From: Conidiobolus incongruus B7586
Lineage: Eukaryota; Entomophthoromycota; Entomophthoromycetes; Entomophthorales; Conidiobolaceae
NCBI GenBank assembly: GCA_000697335.1
Contig: JNEM01014685.1
Location: forward strand, 23,428 to 87,427
Direction: 5' to 3'
Length of the DNA: 64,000 bases
Position numbers and translations under genes: made by a program
Shown: positions 1 through 12,652 of the stretch, piece after piece
How the letters are laid out: each line of letters opens with the position of its first letter
Numbering within the stretch: position 1 is the stretch's first letter
The notes under the pieces: model-generated
Seen by the model: the letters and a program-made list of their open reading frames with translations, nothing else
Told to the model about the DNA's origin: nothing
The model's database searches: none

Positions 1-3000
1 GTCTAATTTCAATTATCAGCTAATAAGACTAAGTTTAGAAAATTTGTATATGCTCAAACTGCTTTTAATAATCTATCAAAATAATGCTATATATTTTCTT
101 AATATTATTAATATGATAAATAAAAATTTAATTTATTATTATTCTATATTTTTATTTTTTTCACAAATAATTTTTAGAAAATATAATTAATCCAATTCAT
201 CAAAGCCATTAATGGCAAATTTCATACGAGTACCAATATTATTTTCAAAGTTCAAAAAATAATTTGCAAATAAAATAGTCAAAATTGAAAATGATTAAAA
301 TTTGCTTTATTATCAGTACCAAGGCTTGTTATTTTATAAAAGAATATTTTTATTATATATAATGATTGAAATATCTCACATTTTTACAATTTGTTTTGGA
401 GAGAAGCTTAATGAAAAAGATGAAATTGTTATATTTCATACTATAATAGTAAAACAAATTGAAAAAACTAATTTTTGGGTAAATTAAAAAAATTGATAAA
501 ATTTAATATGATTTTTGCTTAAATTATTTGGATATATTCTTTAGGAATAGTGATTATATGTCAGACTTACATTTTTCAAACCAATCTATACATATTTAAC
601 ATATATATTAGTGAAAATATGCAATTAATTTAACATCAAGTAGAATTATTTTCAAAAGTGGTTTTTATTGCACGTGTTGGAGTTAATCCGGAATATATAT
701 TTATATTTTTGGACTGTTTGTACATAAATTTAAAAATTACAAATTTCAAAATTCTTCAATCATGTGCATATTAATTATTTTTCTTATTAAAGTTCGATTT
801 AGATTATGAATTTGAAAGTGTAGTATCAAGTTTAATAATAGGTAATTTTAGTAAATCAATATAATTTGTTTTAATATCTTTGTATACATTATAAATGATT
901 GATATGTTAATTTTGTTAAGGTGCGGATTACAAACATATTATATACTATATATATATATTGTAATTGAAATATCCAAGGGTTAAATGATTCAAACTAAGC
1001 TATATTTGCATCATATTATATTCAAAGGTAAGTAATTATTAAAATATACTCATACTTACACACTTTTGTAAGTTCGTTTCGTAAATCATTGCTCATTTAA
1101 TAATTTCAATATAAATTTACTAAGCTAGAAATAGGTGGCAATGATTCAATGGATAGGTCAAAAAACTCTCTCGGTTAAAGTAAGGATTTTACAAACGCAT
1201 TTGCCCCGCACTGATATATTAAAAATCAAAGAAAATAGATAATCTGGATGGCCTAAACTATTTTAATTAACTGGATATCTTTATGTTATATAATTTTGTA
1301 TTTTAATCACAAGTCCTAAAATGGCAAGAGAAAAATATACGATATTACTAAAATGACGAGGAACATTGAATATTTTCATCAGATACTTGAAATACCATTG
1401 CCTGAATAATCACACCATTATCAATTTTTAAAATGATCTATTTTCTTAACATCTTCGAAAGTATCAGATTCTAAAAAGTTATTAGTTAAATAGGAATTTC
1501 AATATTTTGTATTTACTTAAATTTATAAATGGCTATGAATATGATTTATCATTTATTTAATAATTTCTGAATGGGCATATATATTAAATCAAGGATTAAA
1601 CAATCCAAAATGAAAATATATCACAAATTTTCTTTTTTTTAAAAATGTATATTTATTACAAATCTGAATATATTAATTTATATACTTGAATAGTGAATTT
1701 TCTAAGTTTTATATGAAAGATAAATATAGCTTAATATTATCAATATCTACCTAATTTCCAAGAATGTACTTTCATAGAAATATGGTTTTATATTAGTTTT
1801 CGAAAATTACAATCAAATTTAAAAATGAATTAAATGGCCCAATTTTAACCTTGAATTATATAGTAACTTGAAAATTTTCAGTTTTGACTTAAAAATCAAT
1901 TTAAGCAAATCATTAACTAATTTTGTTATATAATCCAAAATAAATTTTTTATTAAATATTATAAACTAATAGAAGTCATTAATTTTAAAGATTAGAACCT
2001 ATAGAATATATATAAATATCTCAAATTACAAAAAATCAAAATTATTGAAAAATGTTTCATCTTATATTGTATGAATAATGAAAATCTTTTCCAATTATGT
2101 AATTATATTATATGAATATATATAATATACTCATTCTATCAATGCCCAAGGATTATATTTTATACACTGATATCATTTATTGATTCTAATTTTTAATAAT
2201 GATAAAATTTATTAACTATACCTTAGGTTCAAATTAATAAAATTTTTAAAAATTAAGTAATACATTATCTTATAAGATATATTTTGGTTTGTTAAATGAT
2301 ACTATATTAATGTAAAAAATAAAATTACTAATTAAGCGATTATAGAAAACTAAAGTTGGTGGGTATAATTTCATATAATAAGTTATTGGTAGTTATTATT
2401 ATAACTAATATATAATAGTCTTATTAATTATTATGTAGATATATAACAATGGATTAAAGGGTATATTGTATTTTGAAACCATTAAAGTATCAGTTTTTGT
2501 CTTTCAAATATCATAATATATATCGAGATTATCATTTATATGAGCAAATAGTTTAATATAATTTTGAAAACATATAGGTTAATGATCAAAGGTTTTTTAA
2601 TATACCCTATTCGAAAAAAAACTTGGTATTAGCCAGCATATTTGACCAATTTCAAATATATATAAATTAACTTTTCAAACAGATTTTAATAGTATTTATT
2701 TAATCGGATATATATTTCATTGCTCACTGATTTTATATTAAATTTTCATTTTTCCAACCCACTTAAATGTCAAAATATTGAAATTATATTAAACAAGCAA
2801 TTCAAAGTAAATATACCTAAATGTTTAGTACCAAGAAAGCCTTAAGTACATGGCAATGGATAAAAAAAACTTATTATTCATCAAAAAGATTTAAAATTAT
2901 ATGAAATTTTTATAACATAGACTATCCTATCTGTATCATGTAATTTCTTATACAATATGCTTTTATAGTTCTTACTTTTAATGCTGAATTAATAGTGATG

Positions 3001-3060
3001 TTTCAATGATAATAATTCGTCAATCAAATCAAGGTTATAATGATCATAAATACTTTGCAA
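1..3060. other. AT-rich intergenic, no gene seen
   Basis: Very AT-rich sequence with stops in all frames. The only longer ORF (302-487) has a composition like random AT-rich DNA and no recognisable motif. I see no tRNA, repeat array or gene relic here. Confidence 0.6.
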
Positions 3061-3084
3061 GTTGCAAAAAGTCTAAGGAATAAA

Positions 3085-3709
3085 TTCAAGATTAAACGAA
3101 TGCTACACTGGCTGTTAATTCGAAGCCTGGTTTCTGGGATAGAAACTTTTCATAGTGCACAGAAAAAATGATCAAAGAATTTTCTTTTTACACCATCTCT
3201 TTTTAAAAATCGTTCCATCCATTCCAACTTTGTTAGCTACCATCTTCGCAATTGTGGTGAAAAGGAGATTAAAGCCTTTACAAATGGTCATTGTGATTTC
3301 GTACTTCATCCGGCTAGGCCTGAGCTTAGGATCCTATAACGCGAGACTGAATCAAATCCAGGATAGAATTATCACCTTCGTCATTGGTGTAGCCTGCCAA
3401 GTATCCATAGGCTTCAAGCTACTGCTGATCTATTAATTCTCCCGATCTTGAGCAACTAAGAACAATCCTGAAAAGATAAAGGAGTACCACGCCCAGTTTG
3501 AGATTAAGGGTTACAGGAATGCAATGATTACTATCTCATTAACATGGAGGCTTGGCTTTATCCTTCAAGCGATTATCAATGTTATTTTGATCTTTACACT
3601 TTCCTTAGATTCGCTGATGATTATAAGTCCTGTGCAGACATTTGGGAATATCGCTATCTCGGTACTTTGGACAAGCATTTATAGCGGTTGGAAACGTACA
3701 ATCTGAAAA
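3085..3709 (+). pseudogene. Decayed copy of the VC0807-like membrane protein
   Basis: Two in-frame blocks (3155-3436 and 3524-3706) match the intact gene at 5223-5984 in order. Shared stretches include SIPTLLAT (SIPSLLST in the intact copy), VVKRRLKPL (ATKRRFEPL), NARLNQIQDRIIT (NPKLKQIDGSIIT), NNPEKIKEY and LIFTLSLDSLMIISPV. Around 3130 the N-terminal DRNFS segment is still visible but is followed by a stop. The segment equal to the first membrane helix and PLGDLLATI is missing, and two more stops interrupt the block between 3436 and 3470 near the conserved FSRP. It is therefore a non-functional duplicate of a host gene. The intact copy lies about 1.5 kb downstream on the same strand, so it looks like a tandem duplication. 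Confidence 0.85.
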
Positions 3710-5140
3710 ACATAAAGTGGCTAATATCAACAATGTATTATTAAATTTTAAATTACCAAAACTATAGTTACACTGGATTAGAATTAATTCGAATTGTAAA
3801 CTATTCTCAACATTGATCAAATAAATATCTTTACCTAAAATTTAAGTATTTTATTTAAATTCTAATATTATTCTGATATTTATTCAATTCAATAAGCTGT
3901 TCATTAAAATTCCATCATATATTTTTAAACATGATAAATTAACATTTAGGATTTTGAATATTATTCATTATTTTAAAACATTTTTATCAGTTTAAATCAA
4001 AAAGAGATATATTACCTTACAAATAATTACTTCAACTTATCATTGTTAACCCTTGTAGAGGTTGTGTGAAAAATTATGATGGATAATTTTAAAGGTACAC
4101 ATTAAATTTCTTCAAAACTATTTAATCATATATCAAATTATATTGCATCAAGTTTATTCACAAGTTTTTACAAAGCTTGTAAAATTCATTTTTTTATTGT
4201 TTAAATATTGAAATTAATAAAATTATTCAAGTGTAAACTAAATTTGTTTATTTAACTAATTATGAAAATTACTGAAATGATCCAGGTTTAAAACGCAGAT
4301 ATCCAATATGTTGAGTCAAAAATGATTTGCCTAGTAAGATTGTATGGTTTATTTATTGTATTCTAAGAGAATATAATTAGAGTATAATTTTTAATAAACT
4401 CCAATACTAGCTTTATATTCATAATAAATGCTGGGAATTGTCACAACTATCAATTCCACAACTCACAAAATTTTTAAAACCCTCTTCAAGTGATCCAAAT
4501 TCCCTTAACAAATTTATTAGCCTGGCAAAATAATTTATCAATAATTTAGTTGAAAATGATTTTAAGGTGAAATTTGTAATTGGTAAATTTTGTTCCAAAA
4601 GTGTGTCAATGCTGAATTTGTATTAAATCTTTTGTCGTTTATAGAATTCGGATGTTCACAATTAACTACGTAAAAATGTATATGAGATAGTATGTATATT
4701 AATTTTTGCAATGAATGTATGATGTAGGCAAACGAAAGGTAATTTAATATATGTTGCTTTGCTTAGTTTTTATGTAATTGGATAATCTGTTAATTAATGT
4801 TGATTTTCTGTTATGAGATTCTTGATTAAATACTTATATCTAACTTGAAGGATAAAATATACAATTTGATATTGAAAATAATTATAATATAGAATCTGAG
4901 AAATGAAAGTTATAAAACTCTGGAAAATATTTTTGACATTATAAATTTATGATAAAAAATATTACCCCAAAGATATCCAAATGTAATATCAAAATATCAT
5001 TAAATATAAACTTACTATAATATTCGCATAAAAATAATATGTATACAGGGTAAAAAATTTTTGCAGAAAGAATTATTTTGATTATCCAAATATGGTAAAG
5101 TATACAAAAATGTGCAATTTGCTTAGCGCTTTAAAAATGA
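3710..5140. other. AT-rich intergenic, no gene seen
   Basis: No ORF of coding character, tRNA or tandem repeat seen between the decayed and the intact membrane-protein copies. Confidence 0.6.
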
Positions 5141-5148
5141 TATAAATA
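5141..5148 (+). promoter_or_regulatory. TATA-like element of the VC0807-like gene
   Basis: TATAAATA lies 82 bp upstream of the ATG at 5223. The spacing suits a fungal TATA box, but the surroundings are AT-rich, so a chance match is possible. Confidence 0.3.
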
Positions 5149-5222
5149 ATGATAATAGCATCATAAGCAAACCATTAGTCAATTTAAACATTATTCTCAA
5201 TAGTAATTGAATTATTCAAAAT

Positions 5223-5984
5223 ATGGCTGAAGTTACTAAAGATAGGAATGAAATTGAATTAACTCACAATTTGACCAATGCTTCGTCAGTAGATCAAAAG
5301 ACAAAACAGAATTTTTTAGACAGAAACTTTTCTGAGGCAACAGCTAAAAAGATCAGAATTTTTGGGTTCTTTTTCCAGCATGTGTTCTTAGAAATTGCTC
5401 TTCCTCTAGTGCTTTTCTTCACATTAAAGAAACCTTTGGGCGATTTACTCGCTACAATTATTTCATCAATCCCCAGTTTACTATCAACAATTTGGACCAT
5501 AGCGACCAAGAGAAGATTTGAACCTTTGCCAATAATTATCATCATATCATTCTTTGTTGGGTTAGCTTTGATTATCGGGTTCAATAACCCCAAGCTCAAG
5601 CAAATTGATGGCTCCATTATTACAGGTGGTATTGGCTTAGCTCACATAGTGTCCATCGGGTTTAAAAAACCCCTTATCTACTATTTCTCAAGACCTTGGA
5701 TCACCAAGAACGATCCAGAAAAGATAAAGGAATTTGATGCCAAGTGGGAGACTAAGGAATTCAGGGATTCAATGAGGACTATTAGCATTGTTTGGGGCTG
5801 TGGCTTCCTTATTCAAGCCGCTATCAATATTGTGCTCATCTTTACAATCACTTTGGACCTTTTGATGATTTTAAGCCCAGTGCTGACATTTGGTAACATT
5901 GGGTTACTAGTCGTTTGGACTATTATTTACAGTGGTAAGAAGAAGCAAGCTACTCAGCTCCAACAAAATGCTAACCAAACTTAA
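5223..5984 (+). CDS. VC0807-like multi-pass membrane protein
   Basis: 253-residue integral membrane protein encoded by one exon. After a charged N-terminus of about 45 residues come at least four, probably six, hydrophobic segments. Visible motifs are EIALPLVLFF, PLGDLLATIISSIPSLLST, KRRFEPLPIIIIISF, GSIITGGIGLAHIVSIGF, KPLIYYFSRPW, and late VWGCGFLIQAAIN and LSPVLTFGNIGLLVVW. The order (LP.vlf, a short A.. loop before SIP, a basic KRR, a G-rich helix, RPLiYYf.RP, and a final WG..fl) is what I recall of the bacterial VC0807 family of uncharacterised membrane proteins, which is common in actinobacteria. That family call rests on memory of the motif pattern, not on a search. Function is unknown. 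The start is chosen because the N-terminal region continues uninterrupted and a TATA-like element lies upstream. The C-terminus is a short K/Q-rich cytosolic-type tail. Two broken paralogues lie at about 3.1-3.7 kb and 10.8-11.4 kb. Confidence 0.85.
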   Translation: MAEVTKDRNEIELTHNLTNASSVDQKTKQNFLDRNFSEATAKKIRIFGFFFQHVFLEIALPLVLFFTLKKPLGDLLATIISSIPSLLSTIWTIATKRRFEPLPIIIIISFFVGLALIIGFNNPKLKQIDGSIITGGIGLAHIVSIGFKKPLIYYFSRPWITKNDPEKIKEFDAKWETKEFRDSMRTISIVWGCGFLIQAAINIVLIFTITLDLLMILSPVLTFGNIGLLVVWTIIYSGKKKQATQLQQNANQT

Positions 5985-7379
5985 CTTGGTAAATGGTTTG
6001 AATGAACTTGAATCATTTTCGATCCTTATTTTAATTTGATATTTGTATAAAACAAACACATAATAAAATAAAACAAGTTTATATTACTCTAGATTTTAAA
6101 TAATTAGAATTTTTACAGACTGAAATTAAATAAACATTTTAATATATAAGTTACAAAAATAAATTTATAATATAAAATCAATGCTCTCTTTTATTGTTAA
6201 TAACTTTTTGTTATACTTTTGGCAAACTTTAATGCTTAAACAATTTTTTTATTAAAGACTATAATTTAATGTTGTACAAATTAATTTAATTTTCTTTCCT
6301 GCAAGCTGATTTTTATTGCTTAAAGCAATTATAATCACTTAAGTTATAATCTAATGAATATATTAGATATGGTAGTTTTTTCTAATTAAACATAATTAGA
6401 AAATTCTTTACAGAATTAACTTTATGTATTTTATAAATATTATATAAAAAATAAGTGCCATTAAAATATATTAAAAGCATCAATTAAAAAAGTTTTATTT
6501 AAAAAATAATATAAAATTCATTATTAATTAATTTTCCTTCAGGAACTAAATAAATATAGCATTTGATATTATAATGTATTATAAAAATTAAAATTAGTTT
6601 ATAAGTAAATTATTTATTCATTGGGATTTATCAAGGGGTGCTAAACACACTAAAAATATTATATATACTTGGCTTCAGCAGCCAAGAATAAAATTCACCC
6701 ATATTATTAAATAAATGCATAATAAAAATAATAGAAACAATTTTATATAAAAAATATAATTTATAACTTATATTTAAACTTAAGAATCTTTTAATAGTTG
6801 AAATAAAAAATGTAATATAATATAAGATTAAATATAATGTCAAATTAACAAAAACAATATAGTTTTTAATTATAATAACCTTAAATAGAATTAGTATAAA
6901 AAAACCTAATAGTTTTATCTTATGAATATTATAAATATTTTTGGATTTAAAACCCAAATAATATTTAATACAACTTATTATTTCTTGATAAAAGATGTTT
7001 TATTTAAAATATATTTTCGAATAAAATTAAGATTATATATATAATAGTTGTAAGTAAAAAGTTAATATAAATTAATAATATAAATATATAGTATATTATA
7101 AATATATTTATATTATATTATAATTGAAACCTAAGGCTTAATTAATCTTGAAAACTTATCACAATTAGATTATTAAAAAACTAGATTATGATAAAGGGAT
7201 TATTTTAATTTATATTTTAATAAAAAATATATAAAGGCTTTATAATTTAGTAATTATAATAATTTACTATAAAGACCTTGGTTTTTAATTATATTTTAAT
7301 AATTTTTTAACTGTAATTACTTTAATTTTTTAATTTTTTAAATTTTAATTAAATTTTAAGATATATAATATATATTTAT
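5985..7379. other. Extremely AT-rich intergenic
   Basis: Almost pure A/T with long homopolymer runs. The ORF at 6631-6957 on the minus strand (108 codons of mainly I, L, F, K, Y, N) is what such composition produces by chance, and I see no domain. A short imperfect palindrome lies around 7233-7281. It may be continuous with the dispersed repeat that follows. Confidence 0.5.
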
Positions 7380-7835
7380 ATTAATTAATCTAAGCTTAAA
7401 CTATTATATATAATGTATTTAAATAATTAATATTAAAATACCTTAATAATTTTTTAATTCAAATAAGAAAATATTTATCAATTTATTAATTTATTAATTT
7501 ATTTTTTACACTATTAATAATTAAAAGAATAACAGTTAAAATTATTTTTTTTTGAATTTTAATGTTCTAAATAATTTTTCTTCTAGCTTTAAAATATTTT
7601 ACCAAGTGATAAATAGTTGATTTAAATAGCTTCATTTTTAAAAGCTGTTGTAAATTTTAAATGATTTTAAAAGCTTTATGATTAACTTTTATTAATACTG
7701 AAATAAAAGACTTTTGATGGTTATTATTTAAGCATAATGAAATTAAACAATAAATTTTTAAAATTTAATTTTTTAGTGAAAAAAAATATTATATATCTAT
7801 ATATAGTTTTAAACTATATATTTTCCATTTTATTT
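7380..7835 (+). repeat. Dispersed repeat, copy A (inverted relative to 27.0-27.4 kb)
   Basis: The reverse complement of this stretch aligns with 27003-27440. Diagnostic shared blocks include CACTAAAAAATTAAATTTT followed by AAAATTTATT, then CTTAAATAATAA, ATTTACAA with GCAGCTTTTAAAAAT in copy B, and TTTAAATCAACTATTTATCA. By eye the copies are about 70% alike and interrupted by small gaps. They share no ORF. This is an old non-coding interspersed repeat; class unknown. Confidence 0.7.
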
Positions 7836-9939
7836 TGAATATTTTTTTAAAATAATAATATATTTGAAAGATCGGAAATTAAAAAATTTCCTGTTTCTTT
7901 GATACCGTGGTAATAGATATTATAGATCATTATTTGACATATTATAATAAGGTATTGATGTTGATTTAATTTCCCTGAATCTTAGCTTTGTGTATTTAGA
8001 TATTGTTAACGTACTTTATATCAACATTTGTTTATTAAAAATTTGTTCAAGTGTGAAAATTTTAAGTTCGCAAATTATATATAAAATTATTTAAGGATTT
8101 AATATATATTTATTAACTAATTGAATCAAATATCAATAACTTTTGTTTCAAATGTTTAATTTCCATTGTCTAATATTCTAAACTAATTTTCAGTAAGTAT
8201 TATAATATCTAAAATCTTACTATTAATATAATATTAAACATATAAAATTTTAAAATACTTTATCATTAGACAAGAATTTTATTTCAATGTAATCTCATAA
8301 TATTATTTAAACTCCTTACTCGATTAATATTAGACAAGAATATTTGTTCATATTCTTTAGAGATGCTTGTTTATCGAAACTAAAATCTTTAATATTCAAA
8401 TCAAGTTAGGTTTATCAAGCGGTAGATTAAATCAGATTATATTATATTTTGGATTTTTAATAAATTTACAAATTTTGTTTAATTCTTATATAATATAAAG
8501 TTATATACCATATACGTTATTATGTATTTGATATTTTTTATGTAAATTGTATTAATTGTATTTCAAATTCAATTGCCTTTCAATTAAAATATTCATCTTT
8601 AAGTACAATTTGAATTGAGTATATCCTTTTTCGTATTAAATTTCATATTGAGATATATAACATATAAATTATTCAATTATATTCCGCTTTGTTTTAGTAT
8701 ATTCAATTTATACAGCTTCATTGCTATTTTCAGTTTAGAGCATCAATTTATATAAATTTTTGACAAAAATAATAATGCTTATACTAAAAAATAAAACAAT
8801 GGAAATTATAGATATTAATACTTGTTAGAAAAAATGAAAAACTCAATAATAACCTGATTTTGTATCAAATGATTAATATTAAATAAAATGTATAAGTTAT
8901 TAATTGAAAAAAATTGCAAGGATCAGATTTATTATTAAAATCGGGCAACAGATATCAAATCAATATATACAAATTTTCGAATTATCAATTGAGGATAGAT
9001 TCTGATTAAAAGACCAGCGTTACAGAATAATAAATTTTTGAAATATTAAAATATTATTTCAATATCAAATCCTTCAAAATTTAGGTGGAATAGTAACTCT
9101 TAACAAAATAAAATCATTTGACCAGTTCTATCTATAAATATATATTTCCACTGAATTAAAATATGTTGAAATTTAATCGAATGAAAGATATCCATTATTC
9201 AAATAGGATATTTTGTTGATTAATATAGCAAATAAGTTGTGAACCAAAAATATTGTATGTAAACATATAAACTGACAAATTTAGCCTAATAATATCCATT
9301 GCTAATTCATCACTATTAGTTCTTAAGTTATATTACTTCTTTTCAAGTTTATATTTCAATAAAGCAAATTCGAAATTTTAAAAAAGATTTTTCAACTACA
9401 CTGAAAATGATATCAAAAATTTCTGAAGATTTATTCTTTTAACTTTCATAATAGGAACAGTGATGACAGTTAATGGTAATTATTTTATCATCTCTTCTGA
9501 TACTATAATCAATAATCTTAACTATGCAACTCATAAGATAGAGCAATTGCAAATTTTGATTAATATATTATTCATGATCGGTTAGAGAAATGGTCTAGAT
9601 TTGAAAAATATCAAAATAATTTGTCCAAATCCACTAATCTTGTATATATCTCTTATCCTTAGTTTATTTTGAACGATTCTGGATAGATTAGACAATGAAA
9701 TGTAAATTGATTAGTTAAGGACCTTCAAAATGCTATAAATATCATTACGATATAGTGAAGTACTAGATTTATTATTCAAACAATTTCAAACTGAAATTTC
9801 ATATTTACTATCTCTTTAGATTTTTTTTGATAATTTAGTTTTAAGGTAAAATTTGCCAATTGATTGAGTAGACTTGTTGGTAGGGTCGCAATGACTAAAA
9901 AAAGAAGCGAAAGTTGTCAACATATCTAAATTCATATAT
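7836..9939. other. AT-rich intergenic, no gene seen
   Basis: No coding ORF, tRNA or clear repeat recognised. Confidence 0.55.
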
Positions 9940-10229
9940 TGGCACAACCTATTATATATAATAGGATATTAATAAATTAAAAAATCATCGATACTGTTGA
10001 AAAATCAAAGTTTCAAATATTTAATCGATCTTTAGGATCAATTTGAATATGAATGAAAACTTGATTTGTATTTGATATCTCATATATTGAATTTATCAAA
10101 TTTTTTAAATCTGCATCTATAGCTTGATGAAATTAACTATTATTACCGAAAATTATCCAATTAACTTGTAAGATAGAAAAAACACCCATATTTAGTATAC
10201 TCAAAAAATACATATTAACGAGTCTTGGG

Positions 10230-10550
10230 AAAGTCATGTCCAGATTAGTTTAGATAAATGAGAGAGATTTGGAGAATTCCAGGTAAGCGTCGGGGAGATA
10301 GGGATTTATTGGTTTAAGCCAGATAGCTTGGAGGACCCAGATCAAGTTCTTCTCTTCGAAAATAGCTCTAATTCTGGGTTTTATTTAGAGTGAATTGGGT
10401 AAGGTGATTTAAGAGATTCTCTGATAACTTGCATCATCGGCTAATTAAAAGTTAAAGAGGAAGCATCTGGTAAGCGGGGGGGGGGAATGACGTTAAAATT
10501 AGGGGGATGTAAGAACACTTAGGCAGAAGAGAGTCACCTGGCTCGTGACA
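10230..10550. repeat. G-rich island, possible transposon or LTR remnant
   Basis: A stretch of about 320 bp whose base composition differs sharply from its surroundings, with a run of ten G near 10480 and no coding ORF. It ends abruptly with CTCGTGACA followed by ATATATAT. The same CTCGTGACA-ATAT junction occurs on the minus strand at about 17716-17729. The CA end and AT-rich target site suggest the edge of an inserted element, perhaps an LTR. A possible matching left end TGGCAC at 9940, flanked by ATATAT, gives a 611-bp element, but that pairing is weak because the flank is low-complexity. Confidence 0.3.
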
Positions 10551-10799
10551 ATATATATCGACAAACTAGCACACAATATTAATAATAAATATTCATGGTT
10601 TGAATGCAAAATCAAATATTGATCAATTAATAATTCAACCCATGACCAAAATTCTAAAATAAATCAAGAATCTATAAATCACACAAAAAATTTAGATATT
10701 TAGAGTTCGGAAAACTTGCAATATCATGTATATTAATTTAAAATATTTCCATATACTTTAAAATATTAAAAACCATTGTATTTCAATTTCAAAATATAT

Positions 10800-11385
10800 T
10801 TATTGAAATTGCAGTACCTTTGATTCTCTACTTCATTCTAAAACAACACCTAGTCCAATTATTAGCTATTATTTTCTCTTCAATACCAATATTACTTTCG
10901 ACTCTATTTACTTTCATATTTTATAAGAGATTAAATCCATTGCCAATAATGATCATTGTATCATTTTTTATTGATTTAAGCATTAGCTTAGGCTTCAAAG
11001 ATGCCAAATTCAATCAAATACAAGCATCTATTATTACAGAAGTTATTGGCATGATATACTTCATATTACCGTGTTTTCCCAAGACTTTGGTATTTTATTT
11101 TTCGAGACCATACGTCACTATGAACAATCCTGAAAAGATTAGGCAATGGAATGCGAATTGGGAGGTTGAAGGATTTAAAGATGCAATGAAGGTTATTACC
11201 ATTGTGTGGGGCGTTGGATTCATTGTTCAATCAATGATGAGTGTTATTCTGAATTTTACAATATCATTGGATTTGTTAATGATTCTGAGCCTTGCATTGA
11301 CTTATGGTAATATTACCATTTAAGTATTTGGACTCCTTTGTACGGTAGAAGGAGGAAGAAAGAGGGTGAGAGAAGAAGACAATAA
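10800..11385 (+). pseudogene. Decayed copy of the VC0807-like membrane protein
   Basis: Homologous to 5223-5984 from its first membrane segment to its C-terminus. Matching stretches include EIAVPLILYFILK, SSIPILLST, KRLNPLPIMIIVSFF, KFNQIQASIIT, FYFSRPYVTMNNPEK, VITIVWGVGF and LDLLMILSLALTYGNI. The N-terminal cytosolic part (about 45 residues) has no counterpart and there is no ATG at the expected place. The frame stops with TAA at 11321-11323 where the intact gene has a Leu codon, and the remaining C-terminal stretch follows in frame afterwards. It diverged less than the copy at 3.1 kb, so it probably decayed more recently. A functional truncated protein from the ATG at 10820 (167 residues) is possible but unlikely. 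Confidence 0.8.
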
Positions 11386-11967
11386 ATTCGAATACAAAAT
11401 CTATGTTCATAAAATATATTATTGTCTAAATAAATTCATTTTAATTGATAGAAAATAATCATTATATATTTCAGTTGATACAAAATTCATCTGTTAGTTA
11501 TTATACTCAATTAAATCATTGTTTATTTCTAATATTTTTAAATATATTAAATTATAAATGTATTTGAATTAAATATAGAAATATAATAATCTAAAGACAT
11601 TTATTTATCAATAAATACAGGTATCAAATACATTCAATAATATTTGAATATTTATTGTATATTATACATAGACTGATTTTTAATTGTATAATGAAAGATA
11701 TATGATATAGAATAATGGTAACATTATATTTATTTTAAATACGAATAAGAGGGATTTATAGATAATATATTAAAAGGATAATATATATTAAAATATAATT
11801 CAAAAATTGTCATTGAAAAGTGCCTGAAAACTAAGCTTATAAAAGCTTGTAAAATGATATCAAAATTGAAATAAAAAAGTAATATCTAAAGCATTAAGAA
11901 TGTTAATCAAAAGATAATAGCAAAAAAAATAAATAATTGAATCAATTAAAATGGGAAAAACCTAAAC
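11386..11967. other. AT-rich intergenic
   Basis: No feature recognised apart from A-runs just before the tRNA gene. The AAAAA at 11956-11960 is the Pol III terminator (TTTTT) of the minus-strand tRNA-Asp. Confidence 0.55.
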
Positions 11968-12038
11968 TCTCCGACTGGGAATTGAACCCAGGTCACCCGC
12001 GTGACAGGCGGGTATACTCACCACTATACTATCGAAGA
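11968..12038 (-). tRNA. tRNA-Asp(GTC)
   Basis: 71-nt cloverleaf on the minus strand. The acceptor stem TCTTCGA pairs with TCGGAGA (with a T-G wobble). The D-arm has AGTATAGTGGTGAGTAT, the anticodon arm CCGCCTGTCACGCGGG has GTC in the loop, and the T-arm contains GGTTCAATTCC, a good B box. There is no intron and no encoded CCA. The sequence closely follows the usual eukaryotic tRNA-Asp. A TTTTT Pol III terminator follows about 8 nt downstream. Confidence 0.96.
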
Positions 12039-12579
12039 TTAAAATTTAATTTTGAAATGTATATTCGTATTTTCTTTTATTTTTAATTAAAATATTTTTA
12101 TTATGATACCATTATTTCAATTATTCTCATTAACTTTTGATGGTTTTCATTTCATTTATCTACTAATAATTACTATTTTCTCATCCCTTTTAATCACTTA
12201 CATCAACTATCTTTTCACCTAATAGTTTATGCCCTATATTTGATATATAAATACCAATTTTTCAGCATATTAAATTCAATTAAAAATAATTTACTAACAT
12301 TAAAATTTATCTTAAAAATATATATACAAAACATATTTATTAGTATTTTGCTGAATGATTGATAATAGAGAATGTCAACTCTCATACATTTTAATTATTC
12401 AGAAGAAAGATATATTTGTTAAATAATTAAATTATTTTTATAATAAGTCAAGATTAATAAAATAATGAAAATAAATATTGGTAACAATTATATATTAATA
12501 ATTTATTAGATATTTTGTAAGACCGAAATATATTTAGGGTATAAAATATATAAAATTAATTTCACTAATTGGACAAAAT
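12039..12579. other. AT-rich spacer between two tRNA genes
   Basis: No feature recognised besides the AAAA at 12575-12578, the likely TTTT terminator of the following minus-strand tRNA-Val. Confidence 0.55.
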
Positions 12580-12652
12580 GATCTCGCTCAGATTCGAACT
12601 GAGGACCGTCTGTGTGTTAGACAGACGTGATAACCAACTACACCACGAGATC
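12580..12652 (-). tRNA. tRNA-Val(AAC)
   Basis: 73-nt cloverleaf on the minus strand. The acceptor stem GATCTCG/CGAGATC is perfect. The D-arm is GTGTAGTTGGTTATCAC, the anticodon stem TCTGT/ACAGA carries loop CTAACAC (anticodon AAC), and the T-arm has GGTCCTCAGTTCGAATCTGAG with B box GTTCGAATC. No intron. The mature sequence is identical to the tRNA at 22168-22240 on the opposite strand, 9.5 kb away. Confidence 0.96.

Noticed and set aside
6631-6957. 108-codon minus-strand ORF of hydrophobic residues
   Set aside because: Composed almost only of AT-rich codons with no motif; expected by chance in a stretch this poor in G and C.
5985-7835. Mitochondrial DNA insertion
   Set aside because: The extreme AT content is suggestive, but I recognise no mitochondrial gene, tRNA or rRNA segment.
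9940-10550. A complete 611-bp LTR with ATATAT duplications
   Set aside because: The left half has ordinary AT-rich composition and the duplication is a simple repeat. Only the right border is reasonably supported, so I kept just the island.
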